NCBI GenBank assembly: GCA_030411725.1
Contig: MU839842.1
Span: 744,001 to 808,000, forward strand
DNA length: 64,000 bases
Origin: Echria macrotheca
Lineage: Eukaryota; Ascomycota; Sordariomycetes; Sordariales; Schizotheciaceae
Direction of reading: 5' to 3'
Shown here: piece by piece, positions 30,866 through 42,782 of the stretch
Numbering within the stretch: the first letter of the stretch is position 1
Layout: every line of letters begins with the position of its first letter
Translations under genes and position numbers: made by a program
Notes under the pieces: model-generated
What the model saw: the letters and a program-made list of their open reading frames with translations, nothing else
What the model was told of the DNA's origin: nothing
Databases searched by the model: none

Positions 30866-33800
30866 ATGCCGCCCAACCAGCACACAACACTCCGGGACCT
30901 GACCGAGAACTGCCTTCGCCAGTTTGCAAAATGCCGGGCGAACCCCCGCCTTTCGAGGGAGTCGACCGCCTGGCTCGAGGACGCCCTGGCCAGGTTTCGC
31001 TGGTGGTCTTTTGGACTCAACGTCCAGAAGGACGGCCGATCCTCATTAGACCACCGGGTTGAGACTCATAGTGATGTCCGTCGTGCCATCTCCAGACTCC
31101 TGATCTCGCTAAGAGATGTGTTGAGCGAGTACGAGGCGGCAGCGCTGCCACCTCTGCCATCTTCGTCATCTCTGCATGACCAAGACGCTGATCAGTCGGA
31201 TACCTCCTCTACCATATCCTCTTCAGATGATGTAGGGGATTCGGATGAGGGCCATGGTCGATCGCGTCTTGCAACTCAACAATTTTACATTGAGCACTGT
31301 CTCCGCCACTTGGCCCATATATCAACCCTGATTCGGAGATCTGGCGAGAAGTATCGCCATAGGCGGGCTGATGACGACCTGAAGCGGATTGAACAGGCCA
31401 ACCCGAGATCTCATCCTGATCTTCGCACCCATCTCGAAGTCATGATTTGCTTTGGCCCTTACGAGCAGGCTCTCCTCGCTCACCTTGACTCGGCCGTTGA
31501 CAGAGGAGAAGCATCCAAGAGCGTCCGAATCGTAATTCGCGCGTGGCTCCGTACCAGACTAGGTCCCATTCAGCAACGCTTGATTCAAGCCAACATTATT
31601 CGGCGTCATCGAATGCTCTTCGCCAGAAGGCACAAGCAATCGGTTGATCAGGTCGTATCGCGACAGCATCCATTTGAGAGGCCAGCTGTCACAGTACGGC
31701 TTCCTTTGCCACCTACAGAAGGATCCGTCTTCCCAGACCGGATGCCAGAAACCTCAACTGCGCAGCTACGCCCTCGCCTGGTCAATCTTGCCTCAGAAGT
31801 GCACTCAGTCACCGCGATTGGTTCCAACATCAACTTGGAGGCCGCTGTGCGACCGACACGACCGGCATCGGCTTTATCAAAGCTCACGAGGACAGGACAA
31901 GCACAGAACTACCCGAAGCGATCAATGCTGGAAAAGTCACCATGTTGTCCGTATTGCGGAATAATCCTTGAGGAGGATTATAGAAAGAGTGACAAGAAAT
32001 GGAGGTAAGGTCCGTCCCGTCTAATGTATTTGGGCGTCAAATCCTCACACAGTTGCAACTAGCGGCCATGTTTCTCATGACCTGGCGCCATATACCTGCA
32101 TTTTCGACGGCTGTGACTCACCTTACAACTTGTATGTGAATCGGGACCAGTGGATGGAGCACCTCAGAGCAAACCACAGCGTAACTCGATGGTTTTGCTC
32201 GCTATGTTCAGCCGACTCGGCAGAACCGGATGCAAAATACTTCTGGACGGAGTTGGAGTACCAGGGCCACATAATGAGCCATCACGACGCTCAGTTTTCC
32301 TCGTACGAGGTACCGCTTCTCCTCAAGATCAGTGAAAAATCGACAATCCAGCCCACGTCATGTCCGCTTTGTCTCAACGACCGGCAGTTGGTCACCGTTG
32401 AACAGGACGATCATATCGCATCCCACCTGCACGCCTTTTCGCTCCTAGCCCTCCCTTGGGATCATGACATCGACGACGCCTTGGCTTCGCCGAGCTCAGG
32501 CGACTCATCCCCGCCTCCTGGCCTTGATCTTCTCGTTGGCGCCGCGGACGATGACGAGGTTGATGACGATTCAATGGACCTAGATGCAAGTAGAAAGTCC
32601 ATCATCAGTCTCACTGAGAGTATGCTTCGCAGGTGGAAGTCTCTCATACCAGGTGGAGATACAGCACAAACACCTCTCCATCACCTCGCTTTCCTCTTAA
32701 CGGAGACCTGGCCCGTTTCACAAATCACTCGCGACCAGAGGGAAACGCTCACGTCACTTCTTAGTCGGCTCCGGCAAACTCTGGATTCCTACTTAGTCGG
32801 GGTTGACGCCCCTGACGATCTCGAGATGACCATAGCGCCTGATGTCGAGGCTGTACAAGTCTGTCTGGAGCCTGTAACCACTATGCCAGAAGAATACAGG
32901 ATGTGGGAGCACGCGTGGGGAGCACTGAACAAAAACACTCGATCCCTCATCGACACAGCCATGTCTCGATTCCTTGCGGAAAACAGCTGGTCCCTTCCAA
33001 GTCAACTCGACACGCTCTTGAACAACACATGGGCTCTTAAGGATAAATGCAAAAAGCCCAAGGCCGACAGCGGCAGCGACAGCGACATGCAAGCGTGTGA
33101 AGATATTGTAGAGGCGCTGCAGCGGATATTGGACGACGGATATCTGTTTCTCTGGCCAGAGACGGTAATGCTCCCATGGGCTCTTATTCTGCTATTAACC
33201 GAGGTAAGAAGACCCTGGGCATCAAAGAACCCATGGCAATGGCTCACAGTACAGTAAAGCAACTTTCGAAACTTTTTGACTTCACGGACGAAGGACACTT
33301 GGATCATCGTCTCAAGAAAGCGAACATGCTCTGGACTTTACGACTCACCCTACATGCGATCAACCTCACGCGACTGTACAGCATCGCCTATCCTCCTGAA
33401 AGCACACTAGAGGAAGCCTGCGGTAGCTTGTTCTTCGCACGACAAAATATGTACGAAGCACTTCTCGAACTCTTGATCCTAGCACAGAGTCCGCCGTCGC
33501 TGTTTGAGACCCAGGAGATGGCTCGCGCCATTGCTGGACATCCACACAGATCATCATCGGAGACCATCAAGAAGCTCGACCATGCCGTCTTCCAACTAGA
33601 AAAGGCCGTTGTCGCCTGCGAGCATGGGAGGCTCACCCCGATGGATCCCCATATTCTGAGAACCCTGGCGGCCACACCTCGAATTCGGTTGGACTCCCAG
33701 GTCTCTGGCTACCTCAAGTCAGAGTCAACTCTCGGGGGCTTAGATGAGCCCCCGGGCGATACCGACGATCAGTTTGATGATGAAAGGGATATGGAGCTGA

Positions 33801-36800
33801 TGGAGTGGGTATCGTCTCTTCCGTTCAACAGCCACCATCGGGATACACAGCGCAGGCGACTCCATGGTACCTGTGAATGGATAATAGGGACTTCTAAGTT
33901 CCAGTCCTGGTTGGAAGGTGACCAGTCCTCATCGCTTTGGTTGCGCGGGTCTTGTAAGTATCTCCCACGATGTATCAGGCATCCCAAGCACTCTCATGTA
34001 TCTGACATTCTTTCCCCCAGTTGGCACAGGGAAAACCTTTCTTACCTCAAAAGTCATCGACCACATCCGAGATCGTATACAGCCCGCGCCATCTTCCTCT
34101 TCGCCACCCAGTCCCCCCGGCTTCGCCTTCGTCTACTGCGACAAGCTCCCTGAAGCGGACCGCCATACGGCCATGCCTCTTCTCAGGGCAATTTTGGTCC
34201 AGCTCGCAACGTTTGAAGATGACGGGGAGACCAATAAGGTCGTTGGCGCGCTCCGACATCACTGGGAAGCAGCACGGCTAGCCGGAACAAGATCGATGGA
34301 CGTTCAAGAATGCGTCGAGTGGGTTCTCGCTGCTCTCAAGGTCCACAAACGAACAACAACGATCGTTCTCGATGGTATCGACAAATTGCAGCGAAGCGCG
34401 CAAACCCAGTTGTTCTCTGCACTCCGCTATCTGATCGAGTGGACTCCGGCCCCTTTGAAGGTGTTTCTGTCCTGTCCTGACGTGGAAGAACTTGTCACAG
34501 CCAAAGACGAGCTGGCCACTTTGTATACGATCACGCTGCACCATTGGACAGGGCATGAGAGAGACCGTGGACCTTATCCTACCTATTCCGATATTTGGAG
34601 CGTCGCAGACAGTCATGTCCAGGCCCGAAGCGATGTGTATGTGCATATGGGGATGCTTGATGGGATCGCCAACTGGAGTGAAGGATCGTGAGTTTCCTTC
34701 CACACACCTCTGAAACTGAAGAGCTCCTGACAGAAAGCCAGATTCTTTCATGGCGTATTCTATGCGCAATTGGAAAAGGGGTCCGACAGCAACAAGAACA
34801 AAGGCCTCGGTGTCCACTTTGCCCTTGCCACGACATACCGAAGGGCGTTTTCCAAGTTCCGAGAATTAAGAAAAGACGATAAGACGGTCTGCAAACTCGT
34901 CTTCATGTTAGTTGCGTATAGCGGGATACCTTTCACGACAGATATGCTCCTCGCCGCTATTCGGCTCCGTGAGCCTGATTTGGAGATCCCCGATGAAAAT
35001 CAGCTACGGCTCTTGTGGCCCGAAGCCCTCTTCATGGACCTCGATCTGCCCAACTTCGATAGACCGATCTGGAGAATGACCCACTCTTCGATTGCCGACT
35101 ATGCCGCCCAGGAGCCAGACGTTGCGTGGGACAAAACCTTAGCGCTCACGGGTATCCTGGAGATCTATCTTCGACTTCTCATAAACTCCCAGGAACCCCC
35201 AGATTTCTCAGACTCATCAGGCGCATCAGGTTTGTCCACAGTCCCCCGGCGGCGCAGAGCCAGAGAAGCATTGCCAGACGACAAGCTCCGGGTTTACGCG
35301 AGGCACTGTTGGCCTCAGGTGCTGCACGCTATACAATCACAGCCAGGTTTCGACATCAGCCATTCAAATGTCTACGAGATGTTCAAGGGCTTCTTTGGCT
35401 CTCCAGGGCACGGGAGTGTGCATTTCCGCAGGTGGCTTAGTTGGATACGGATTGAAGCTGGTGACCAAGATATCAGGCCCACCGACTCTTACTTCTATCC
35501 AGCCAGGGCGATGTTCCTTGTCAACCACGAATCGCCTATTGTCACAATCATGGACACGGGGCTTCAAGACTTTCTTTTCAGCTGGCTCAGAGAAAAACAG
35601 CCCGAAATCCAAGCTACTCTGAATAGCGACGTTCTGGCGGAAGTCGGTAGCTTTGCTGTCCGGGATGTTGGCCGGGCGGTTCAGGTTGCCAGAGAGCTAC
35701 TTGCCCTCGGCGTGGATCTCAACCAGCCTCTATCCCGTAACGTAAACGTAGCGACGGTGCTAGGGGAAGCCATCCGCGAGGGCCCAGATGAATGGTTCGA
35801 GTTTCTCCTGAACAATGGGGTCGATGTCAATGTGAACCGGCGGTCGGTTGCGGAGGGGATGCGGGTAGCCGCTCGGAACGGGCGGGCTTGGGTCATTGCG
35901 AGGCTTCTCGGGACCGGTATTTCTCCTGATGAAGATGGCCTAGGGTGGGAAAACATGAGCAGCCCGCTTGCTGAGGCGGCAGTATCGGGTAATATGCAAA
36001 TTGTCAAGCTGCTCCTCGACTCCGGGGCGAAAGCGGGCAGGATGCTCACCGGAAGAGTTGTTAGTGCCGTCGCCGCTGCGGCGAGCAATCCGGAGGCGCT
36101 CGCGATTCTCAAGTTGCTGGTTGAGCGTGGCGCAGACATACACTTACAAGGTGGAGAGGCCGGTTCTGCCCTCGCCGAAGCATGTGTAGCGGACAATGAA
36201 CCAGCCGCGGAATTCCTAGTCACTCGGGGAGCTGATGTAAACGAACAGCTTCGTACCGGAAAGTACGGCAGTCCCCTAGTGGCCGCGGCAAGTCATGACA
36301 GTATGGCCTGTCTACGGTTCCTACTGGGGGTTGGTGCAGACATCGAAAAACAGGTCACGGTTGGGACGGTTGGCAACGCTCTTGCAGCGGCGGCTTTGCA
36401 TGGCGCCATCAATTGCTTGCGTGAGCTCATCTCAGCCAGGGCCAACGTCAACCGGCCAATTGCAACCGGGATCTACGGGAGCAGCCTCGCGGCGGCGGCG
36501 GCCGGAGGACATCTGCAGTGTGTTCTCGACTCGATCGAGGCCGGAGCTGAGGTGAACTATGAGATACAGACAGGGCAATACGGCAGCGCTCTCATAGCTG
36601 CCGCCTGCGCGGGCAAGGCCAACTGCGTCCACACGCTCCTCTCCAAGGGAGCCGATGTTCACAAGTCCTACACATTTGGCAAGATTGGGAGTGCATTGGA
36701 GGCCGCCGTCTACGGCGGAGATCACGAATGCATCACCGCCATAATCCGGACCGGAACTGATGTCAACCAACAACTGGTGGTTGGCGAATATGGAAGTGCA

Positions 36801-37412
36801 CTGGGCGCTGCTGCTGGTCTTCGTCGACTCGCCGCTCTCGAGACTCTCATCGAAGCTGGAGCGAATATCAACCTCTTGCACGAGTCAGAATCGGCAAAAT
36901 ACGGCAGCCCTTTGGTGGCAGCCGCCGGTAAAGGGGCAGATAAATGTGTCAGAGCACTTGTTCGAGCAGGCGCAGAAGTCGACCTAGAAGTTGAAGTTGG
37001 GCGCTTCGGGACAGCCCTGGTCGCAACAGCAAATGTCTGGCCGGCCTCGACCGTCTGCACTCAAATTCTCATCGAAGCTGGCGCCGATGTAAACAGGAAC
37101 ATCAAATCTCGCCCGGCCACCTATTTTGGGACTGCCTTGATTGCCGCTGCGTATTTAGGGAGAGTGCGCTGCGCTGGTTATCTGCTTGAAAATGGTGCCG
37201 ATGCGGGTCTGCAGTTGGAGAATGGCCGTTTCAGAAACGCCATTGAAGCTGCCGAGACGCCGGTGGACGAGGCCGACATCAAATTCTTCCATCTTCCCAT
37301 CGCGCCCATGATCGTGCATGGGACGAGAGGACTGGTCAGGGACAAGAAGCTGGTTCTGGAGCTTTTGCAGAAGAAGTTGACGTCGGGCCAGTCGCCAAAG
37401 GTCAAGTCTTAG
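30866..37412 (+). CDS. NLR-like protein: C2H2-type zinc region, P-loop NTPase (NACHT-like), ankyrin repeats; 5 exons
   Basis: Exons 30866-32004, 32063-33164, 33212-33953, 34021-34687 and 34742-37412 give 2106 residues. Introns are 46-67 nt. The second intron boundary (33165 to 33208 or 33211) is the least certain. Domains in order: a helical N-terminus with a Ser/Asp-rich linker; a C2H2-like zinc region from about residue 360 (CCPYCG, then paired C and H in TCIFDGCD...H...H and WFCSLC); a helical middle; a P-loop G-S-F-G-T-G-K-T with Lys999; Walker B IVLDGIDKL with Asp1112; a winged-helix-like section; and about a dozen ankyrin repeats from roughly 1530 to 2075 (repeating G-S-A-L-x-A-A-A, L-L-x-x-G-A-D-V-N). 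This is the layout of fungal NLR (STAND) proteins with ankyrin sensors. The repeats are regular and unbroken. It is divergent from the DUF7580-S8 gene. Confidence 0.87.
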
Positions 37413-37531
37413 CCTCAGGCCGAAACTCAACGCACGGGCCAAGAACAGCCGAACCGGGGATTTCTGGCGCGATTGGGATTTTCAAACGTGAGCTTCGGTT
37501 TATCGCCGTTGCAGCACCACAAACACCAGCG

Positions 37532-38493
37532 ATGCCTCCTAGAATACCGCTCGCCCAGGCGGCTTGGTGCTGCAGGGCGTCAATTGCGCCCCCCTCCACA
37601 CGGCAGTCTCTCGTGTCTCTCTTCGCCGCCCTCTCGGTGCAGACGCGGAGCGCTTCGATCCTCGCCAGTCTCTCCGACAACCCGGGCGCCTACCACAAGC
37701 GCATTCGCAAAGGTCGCGGTCCCTCGTCAGGCTATGGTAAGACCTCGGGTCGAGGTCAGAAGGGAACAAAGGCGCGCGGGAAGGTTACGCCATGGTTCCA
37801 AGGTGGTCAGACACCCTTGATTATCAGTCATGGACGCAAAGGTTTCGAGAACCTGTGAGTTACCGGCACTGCACTGATTGTCTCATCCTGCAAAATGCTG
37901 ACGCTGGACAATGTAGCCTCGCCGCCGAGATGTCGGTTGTGAACATCGACCGCCTCCAGCAGTGGATCGACGCCGGCCGCCTCGACCCAACCCAGCCGAT
38001 TACCCCCCGAGAGCTCATCAAGTCCGGCATACTGGGGAGGACATACAAGGACGGAATCAAACTGCTCGGGCGCGGGAAGGAAGTAATGAAGACACCGGTC
38101 GAGATTACGGTCTCCCGTGCGTCGGCCAGTGCGATCGCGGCCATCGAAGCTGCCGGAGGCAGGATCACAACGCGATTCTACACCAAAGAAGCGCTCAGGC
38201 GACTCGTCAAAGGAGAGAGTATTCACACGGACAAGCCATTGCCGGTGGGATCAGAGCATGTCGAGAGCGTGCTGCAGCAGGCGAAGCTTTCGAGGAAGCA
38301 CCTTTACCGCCTGCCGGACCCGACGAGCCGTTGGGATATTGAGTACTACAGGGACCCGGCGCACAGGGGCTACTTGAGCCATTTGCTCAAGCCCGGCGAG
38401 TCGCCCAGTTTGTACTTCAAGGTGCCTGGAGAGGCCGTGCAGAGGAAGGCCAAGGTCGATGCGCAGGAGGAGGCAGACCCGACACTATTCTAG
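37532..38493 (+). CDS. mitochondrial ribosomal protein uL15m (yeast Mrpl10 homologue), 2 exons
   Basis: Exons 37532-37854 and 37917-38493 give 299 residues. The 62-nt intron is GTGAGT...ATGTAG. The first ~40 residues are rich in Arg/Ser/Ala with few acids, a mitochondrial presequence. The uL15 signature follows: RKGRGPSSGYGKTSGRGQKG and TPWFQGGQTPL at about residues 58-100, then NIDRLQQWID and the C-terminal L15 fold with AGGRITTRFYT. It belongs to the large mitoribosomal subunit, near the peptidyl transferase region. Its ATG is 119 bp after the stop of the NLR-like gene on the same strand, an unusually short upstream region. Confidence 0.95.
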
Positions 38494-39069
38494 GCGCTGT
38501 AGGATGGCCCGCCGCTGTAAATCAATATGTGTATAGTAGACAATTGCACCTTGGGAATCATAAGTCTGGTTCCATCCTTACTGTGTGGCGCACACTGTCC
38601 GATGTTGGTCGGTGGCTGGTGGTTCTGGGCGCCTCGGTTAAAGCCGCATTGCTCAATCGCGAGCTACCCCGGTCGTCAGGAGGCAGGCGTTTGGAGCTGC
38701 GCTCCTTCTCATCCTCCCCACCACTACCCAGTTGAACCTTCGCCGTTCCACAGCTCTGTTGCAGCTTCTCCGAGTCTTCGACTCCGTGCAAGACAAACTC
38801 GAACATTCATCGGAAATGGATATGCTTGCGTGTCTGAATTGATTTACCCATCCCACCCTCTCGATCGAGTCCGCGTGCCGCATTACGAGTTGCTGACGAC
38901 ACCGATCCCTCGCCATCACGGTTCTTGGATACGATAGCTAATAGCCACGCTCTTAACCGCTATCATTCCGACATTCTACGCGACACGGCGATTATACATC
39001 TCTCTACCAAATCTATCGCGAGCGCAGCTCCATTCGACGCTACAGACAGCGCCGTAACAGCCCTCCACA
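38494..39069. other. intergenic, upstream of MVP1
   Basis: No gene recognised. A CT-rich segment at 38700-38800 is typical of filamentous-fungal promoters. The 38527-38937 frame has no known domain. Confidence 0.5.
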
Positions 39070-41608
39070 ATGTCCTTGTTTGGAAGCTCCCCGCCGGACG
39101 ATGCACCCGCGCTCAAACCAAATACTTCGTCTCTCTTTGAAGACGAGCCACCCATGACAAAGTCCACTACGAGTGCGCTCTTTGCCGACGATGACAGCAG
39201 CCCCGCCACGCCGTGGGAGCTGCCGACGCCGCGAAAACCACCATCGCGCGCCGATCTGATCCGTGCACTACTCCCGGCCTCCGACGTGCCGGACTTGTAC
39301 ATTGAAGCCTTTGATAGTGTTGTGGCCGAAGATGGAAGCGGAGGGCGCGTCACATCTGGCGGGGTAGCGAGGACACTGGCAGCCTCGAAGCTCGGCGCTG
39401 ACGAGCAGGCGCGGATTATGGGCATCCTCGCCCCGAGCAACGACGGCGATGCCAGTCTGGGCAGGAACGAGTTCAACGTCCTGCTCGCCCTCATTGGCCT
39501 CGCGCAGGAGGGGGAAGGCATCAATCTAGATGGCGTCGATGAACGCCGGCGAGGCAAGTTCCTTTCCACTCGTCATCTTATCTTATCTGCCCAGGCTCGT
39601 CGTTCAATTTCCGTCACGACTTGAGCTCGAGTGGGTCCCTGCCTCGATTGCTGGAGCTAACGTCGTCGCTCTTTCAATTTCCAGATCTGCCTCACCCCAA
39701 GCTTGCCGGCATCACAGAAAGTGTGCCTGTTCACCCCAGCTTCTCCGAACTGGCTGCGAAGCCGCCACAGCGACCGGTGACGCCGCCCAAACCTCCCAGG
39801 TCCGCCCCGATCTCGGCATCGCCTAAACAAGCGCGCGGCTTCCCCAAGGCTATGGAATACCCCGAGGACCCATGGAACACGCCCGACGTGCACAAGGGCC
39901 ACAATCATGCGGCGGATCCGGGCCCGAGGCCGGACCCGGCACCGGTTGTCGCTCCGGCCCCCAGCACAAACGGTAACGGCCTCTACGCCACCAGCCCGCA
40001 GACCACCCTCCCAGGCCGAACAACATCAACCTTTACAACCGGGACCACTGCTTCAACCACCGGCTCCGTTCGACAAGCGGCAGCTCCGGTAGCGGAACCC
40101 GCCGGCGCATGGGGGACGTACTTTGATGGCAACCAAGCACCAGCCACGGTAGTAACAGGGTTCGGCGACCAGACGACCAACCCCGTCACAAGCCCGTTTG
40201 GAGCGATTGGGGGCATTGGGGGCAACAGAGAGCCTAGCGGAGGGCCTCCACCCGTTCCCCCGCCGAATAGGACCATCGGAGGCGGCAGAACAGGAAATGC
40301 GGTTCAGGAGACCGTCCTGGTAACGCTGATGCCGGAGAAGGAGGGCATTTTCATGTTCCAGCACCACAACTACGAGGTTACAAGCTCGAGGAGAGGCAGC
40401 AAGGTGATTCGTCGCTACAGCGACTTTGTCTGGCTTCTGGACTGTCTGCACAAGCGATACCCTTTTCGGGCCCTCCCCTTGTTACCCCCCAAACGAGTCG
40501 CCGGTTTGTACCCTTTTGCCCCGTCCGTCACTTTTAGAGCCAACTTCGCTGACACATCATAGTCAACGGCAACCATCTTTCCAACGATGGTGCATTCATC
40601 GAGAAGCGCCGTCGCGGCCTCGCTAGGTTCCTCAATGCCCTCGTACGGCATCCAGTGCTCGGTCAAGAGCAGCTCGTCGTAATGTTCATGACTGTCCCAA
40701 CGGTTCGTATTCCCTGATATACCCCCCTTCGGCGACATGCTGATTTCGGAATAGGAACTCTCCGTTTGGCGCAAACAAGCTACGATTTCCGTCCAGGACG
40801 AGTTCGCCGATAGACCGTTGCCTCCGGGCCTTGAAGACTCCCTGCCAGCGTCGCTCGAAGACCTCTTCAGCCGCACCCGACTGGGTGTCCGCCGCAGTGC
40901 CGAGCTTTACATCTCCGTCTGCAACATCATGGATCGTCTCGTCAAACGATCAGAGGGTGTGGCTGCTGACCATGCGCGGATTGCCTTGTCCTTGACCTCT
41001 CTGGCCGAGGCTAGTGCCGATACGTATGCGACGGATACTAACGATGTGCCGCTGCTCAATGACGGCTTGCAAGCAATGAGTAAGCATCTTCGCACGTCGC
41101 AGAGCCTGATGGAGGATGAAGCACGTGCCTGGGACGAAGGTGTCTTGGAAGACCTCAAGAGACAGAGGGACGCACTAGTGAGCCTGCGAGACCTATTCGA
41201 CCGGAGGGAGCGACTGGACAAGGATAACATCCCCTACCTCGAACGGAGGATTGCCGCCAACGAATCCAAACTGGCATCATTGCGCGCGAAGCAGGATGGT
41301 CTGGTCAAACCGGGTGAGATTGAAAAGGTGGTAGAGGCGATCATTAAGGTATGGCGTTTTCACCAAATACGTTTCAATGTGTCTAACAAGTCGAATAGGA
41401 CAAGGAGTCCATCGTCAATCAGCACAACCGTTCCGTATTCGTCAAAGAATGCATCCGCGACGAGCTTATCTACTTCCAGCACACGCAGTATAATGTCTCG
41501 AGATGGAACCAGGACTGGGCGCAGGAGCGGGTCAAGTACTCGGAAATGCTCGCGGACAACTGGCGACGCCTGCTAGATGACCTCGAAGGAATGCCCCTTG
41601 GTGACTAG
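39070..41608 (+). CDS. mvp1: sorting nexin Mvp1 (SNX8-like, PX-BAR), 5 exons
   Basis: Exons 39070-39553, 39685-40503, 40563-40702, 40755-41348 and 41399-41608 give 748 residues. Intron 1 (131 nt) has a GC donor (CGAG|GCAAGT) and a strong TTTCAATTTCCAG acceptor; the join gives the expected ERRRDLPHPK sequence. An EH-like region lies at residues ~45-160, followed by a Pro/Thr/Gly-rich disordered linker. The PX domain is at about 368-480 (RRYSDFVWLLDCL and PLLPPKR, which bind phosphatidylinositol 3-phosphate). The C-terminal BAR-type coiled coil carries QATISVQDEF and ends LADNWRRLLDDLEG. Mvp1 acts on endosomes in retromer-independent recycling and vacuolar protein sorting. Confidence 0.95.
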
Positions 41609-42782
41609 GCCGTCATACAAGAGAGGCGACCGAAGAGGAGACGCTGCATTGAGGCGAGGCAGCATGATGGTGTTGCTGAAGAAACGCAAGAGCCACCGAA
41701 AGACGCGATGCCTTCCCATGAAGGAACCAGTTCGCAGAGCGTTGCCGGCTCTATCATATCTACACGGCATCTCGGGAAAGGTGTCAGGCATATTGGGATG
41801 GAACCAGGTCACGAGGGAGCCAGGAGGCGTGTGGCCCTCGGACAACGAGAAGAGCAGGGTGTTGTTAGGGTTCTGGAAGTGCATTGATATGTGTTTTTGG
41901 AGTTTATGTCTTTTTTCACTTTCCCACTGACGCTGCAAGGCCGTGTAAGAGGCGGGTATGTACAAGTACATTGCAGGGTCACGGCATGTGTCGAGATACC
42001 CTTCATCCGTTTTGTCGCAGCATTTCCGCCTATCGGTTATGTTTTCCTTCTCCATAATCTCACAGTGTCACGGGTGTTCTAGCTAGGGCAGCAGTAAATA
42101 TCAAATGGGGCTTCACTAGTTCGTAACGAAACGGCCATGTAGTCTCCGCTGCCATGCTAACTACTTCCCGAGGATGAAGATGGTGGGTGGTGCCAAGCAT
42201 CTGCAGAACCTTGTCAGGCAAGCCACCCCCCTCTCGAGACGCACCCACCGCCGTCTTTTTTTGGAGGGGACTTCGACCCCGCGCCATGACGTTTTTCAGC
42301 CTCGACTGCATTTGCTCTCCCATGTCAACGTCGTGGGATTTTCCCTTTGGGTTTCGCCTGGATTGCTGAGCCGACAAAGACCTGCTCTGATCTCGGCATC
42401 TCGGCCCTCTCCGCACCGCATCCAGGCGCCCTTCGGCCCTTCGTTTGACACGATCGTCTGCGACGACCACGACGCCCACGACCCGGCCGCGGCCCACTCC
42501 CAAGGTCGCGCGTGCCCCTCAGGATCGGAGCCGACAGGCGGCTACCTGACACCCCCGACATCTTGACGACGAGGGAGAGCTTCCTCTTCGATATATACTA
42601 CTTGCGAGCGAGCTCGAGATCCGGCCCCGTGCTTTTTATGTGTCGCCGATCCTAGACATCCCAGTTTCCCCCAGCCCTGACCGGATATTTGACCCGGACG
42701 AAAACTCGGGACCCCGCGCGCCAGTTCGAATCCGCCCCGATCGCCGCGACGGTTCGCTCTCCGACCGACGCCGCCGCCGACG
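41609..42782. other. intergenic between MVP1 and DCN1
   Basis: About 1.2 kb with no recognised gene. Open frames at 41573-42055 (minus) and 42174-42566 (plus) show no domain and read through likely UTRs. Confidence 0.5.

Noticed and set aside
33165..33257. Alternative reading of the NLR-like gene without the second intron, or with an intron starting at 33204
   Set aside because: Reading through leaves the frame that continues into the NTPase domain, and the donor at 33204 has no in-phase acceptor nearby. The 33165 donor with acceptor at 33208 or 33211 fits, although the acceptor is weak.
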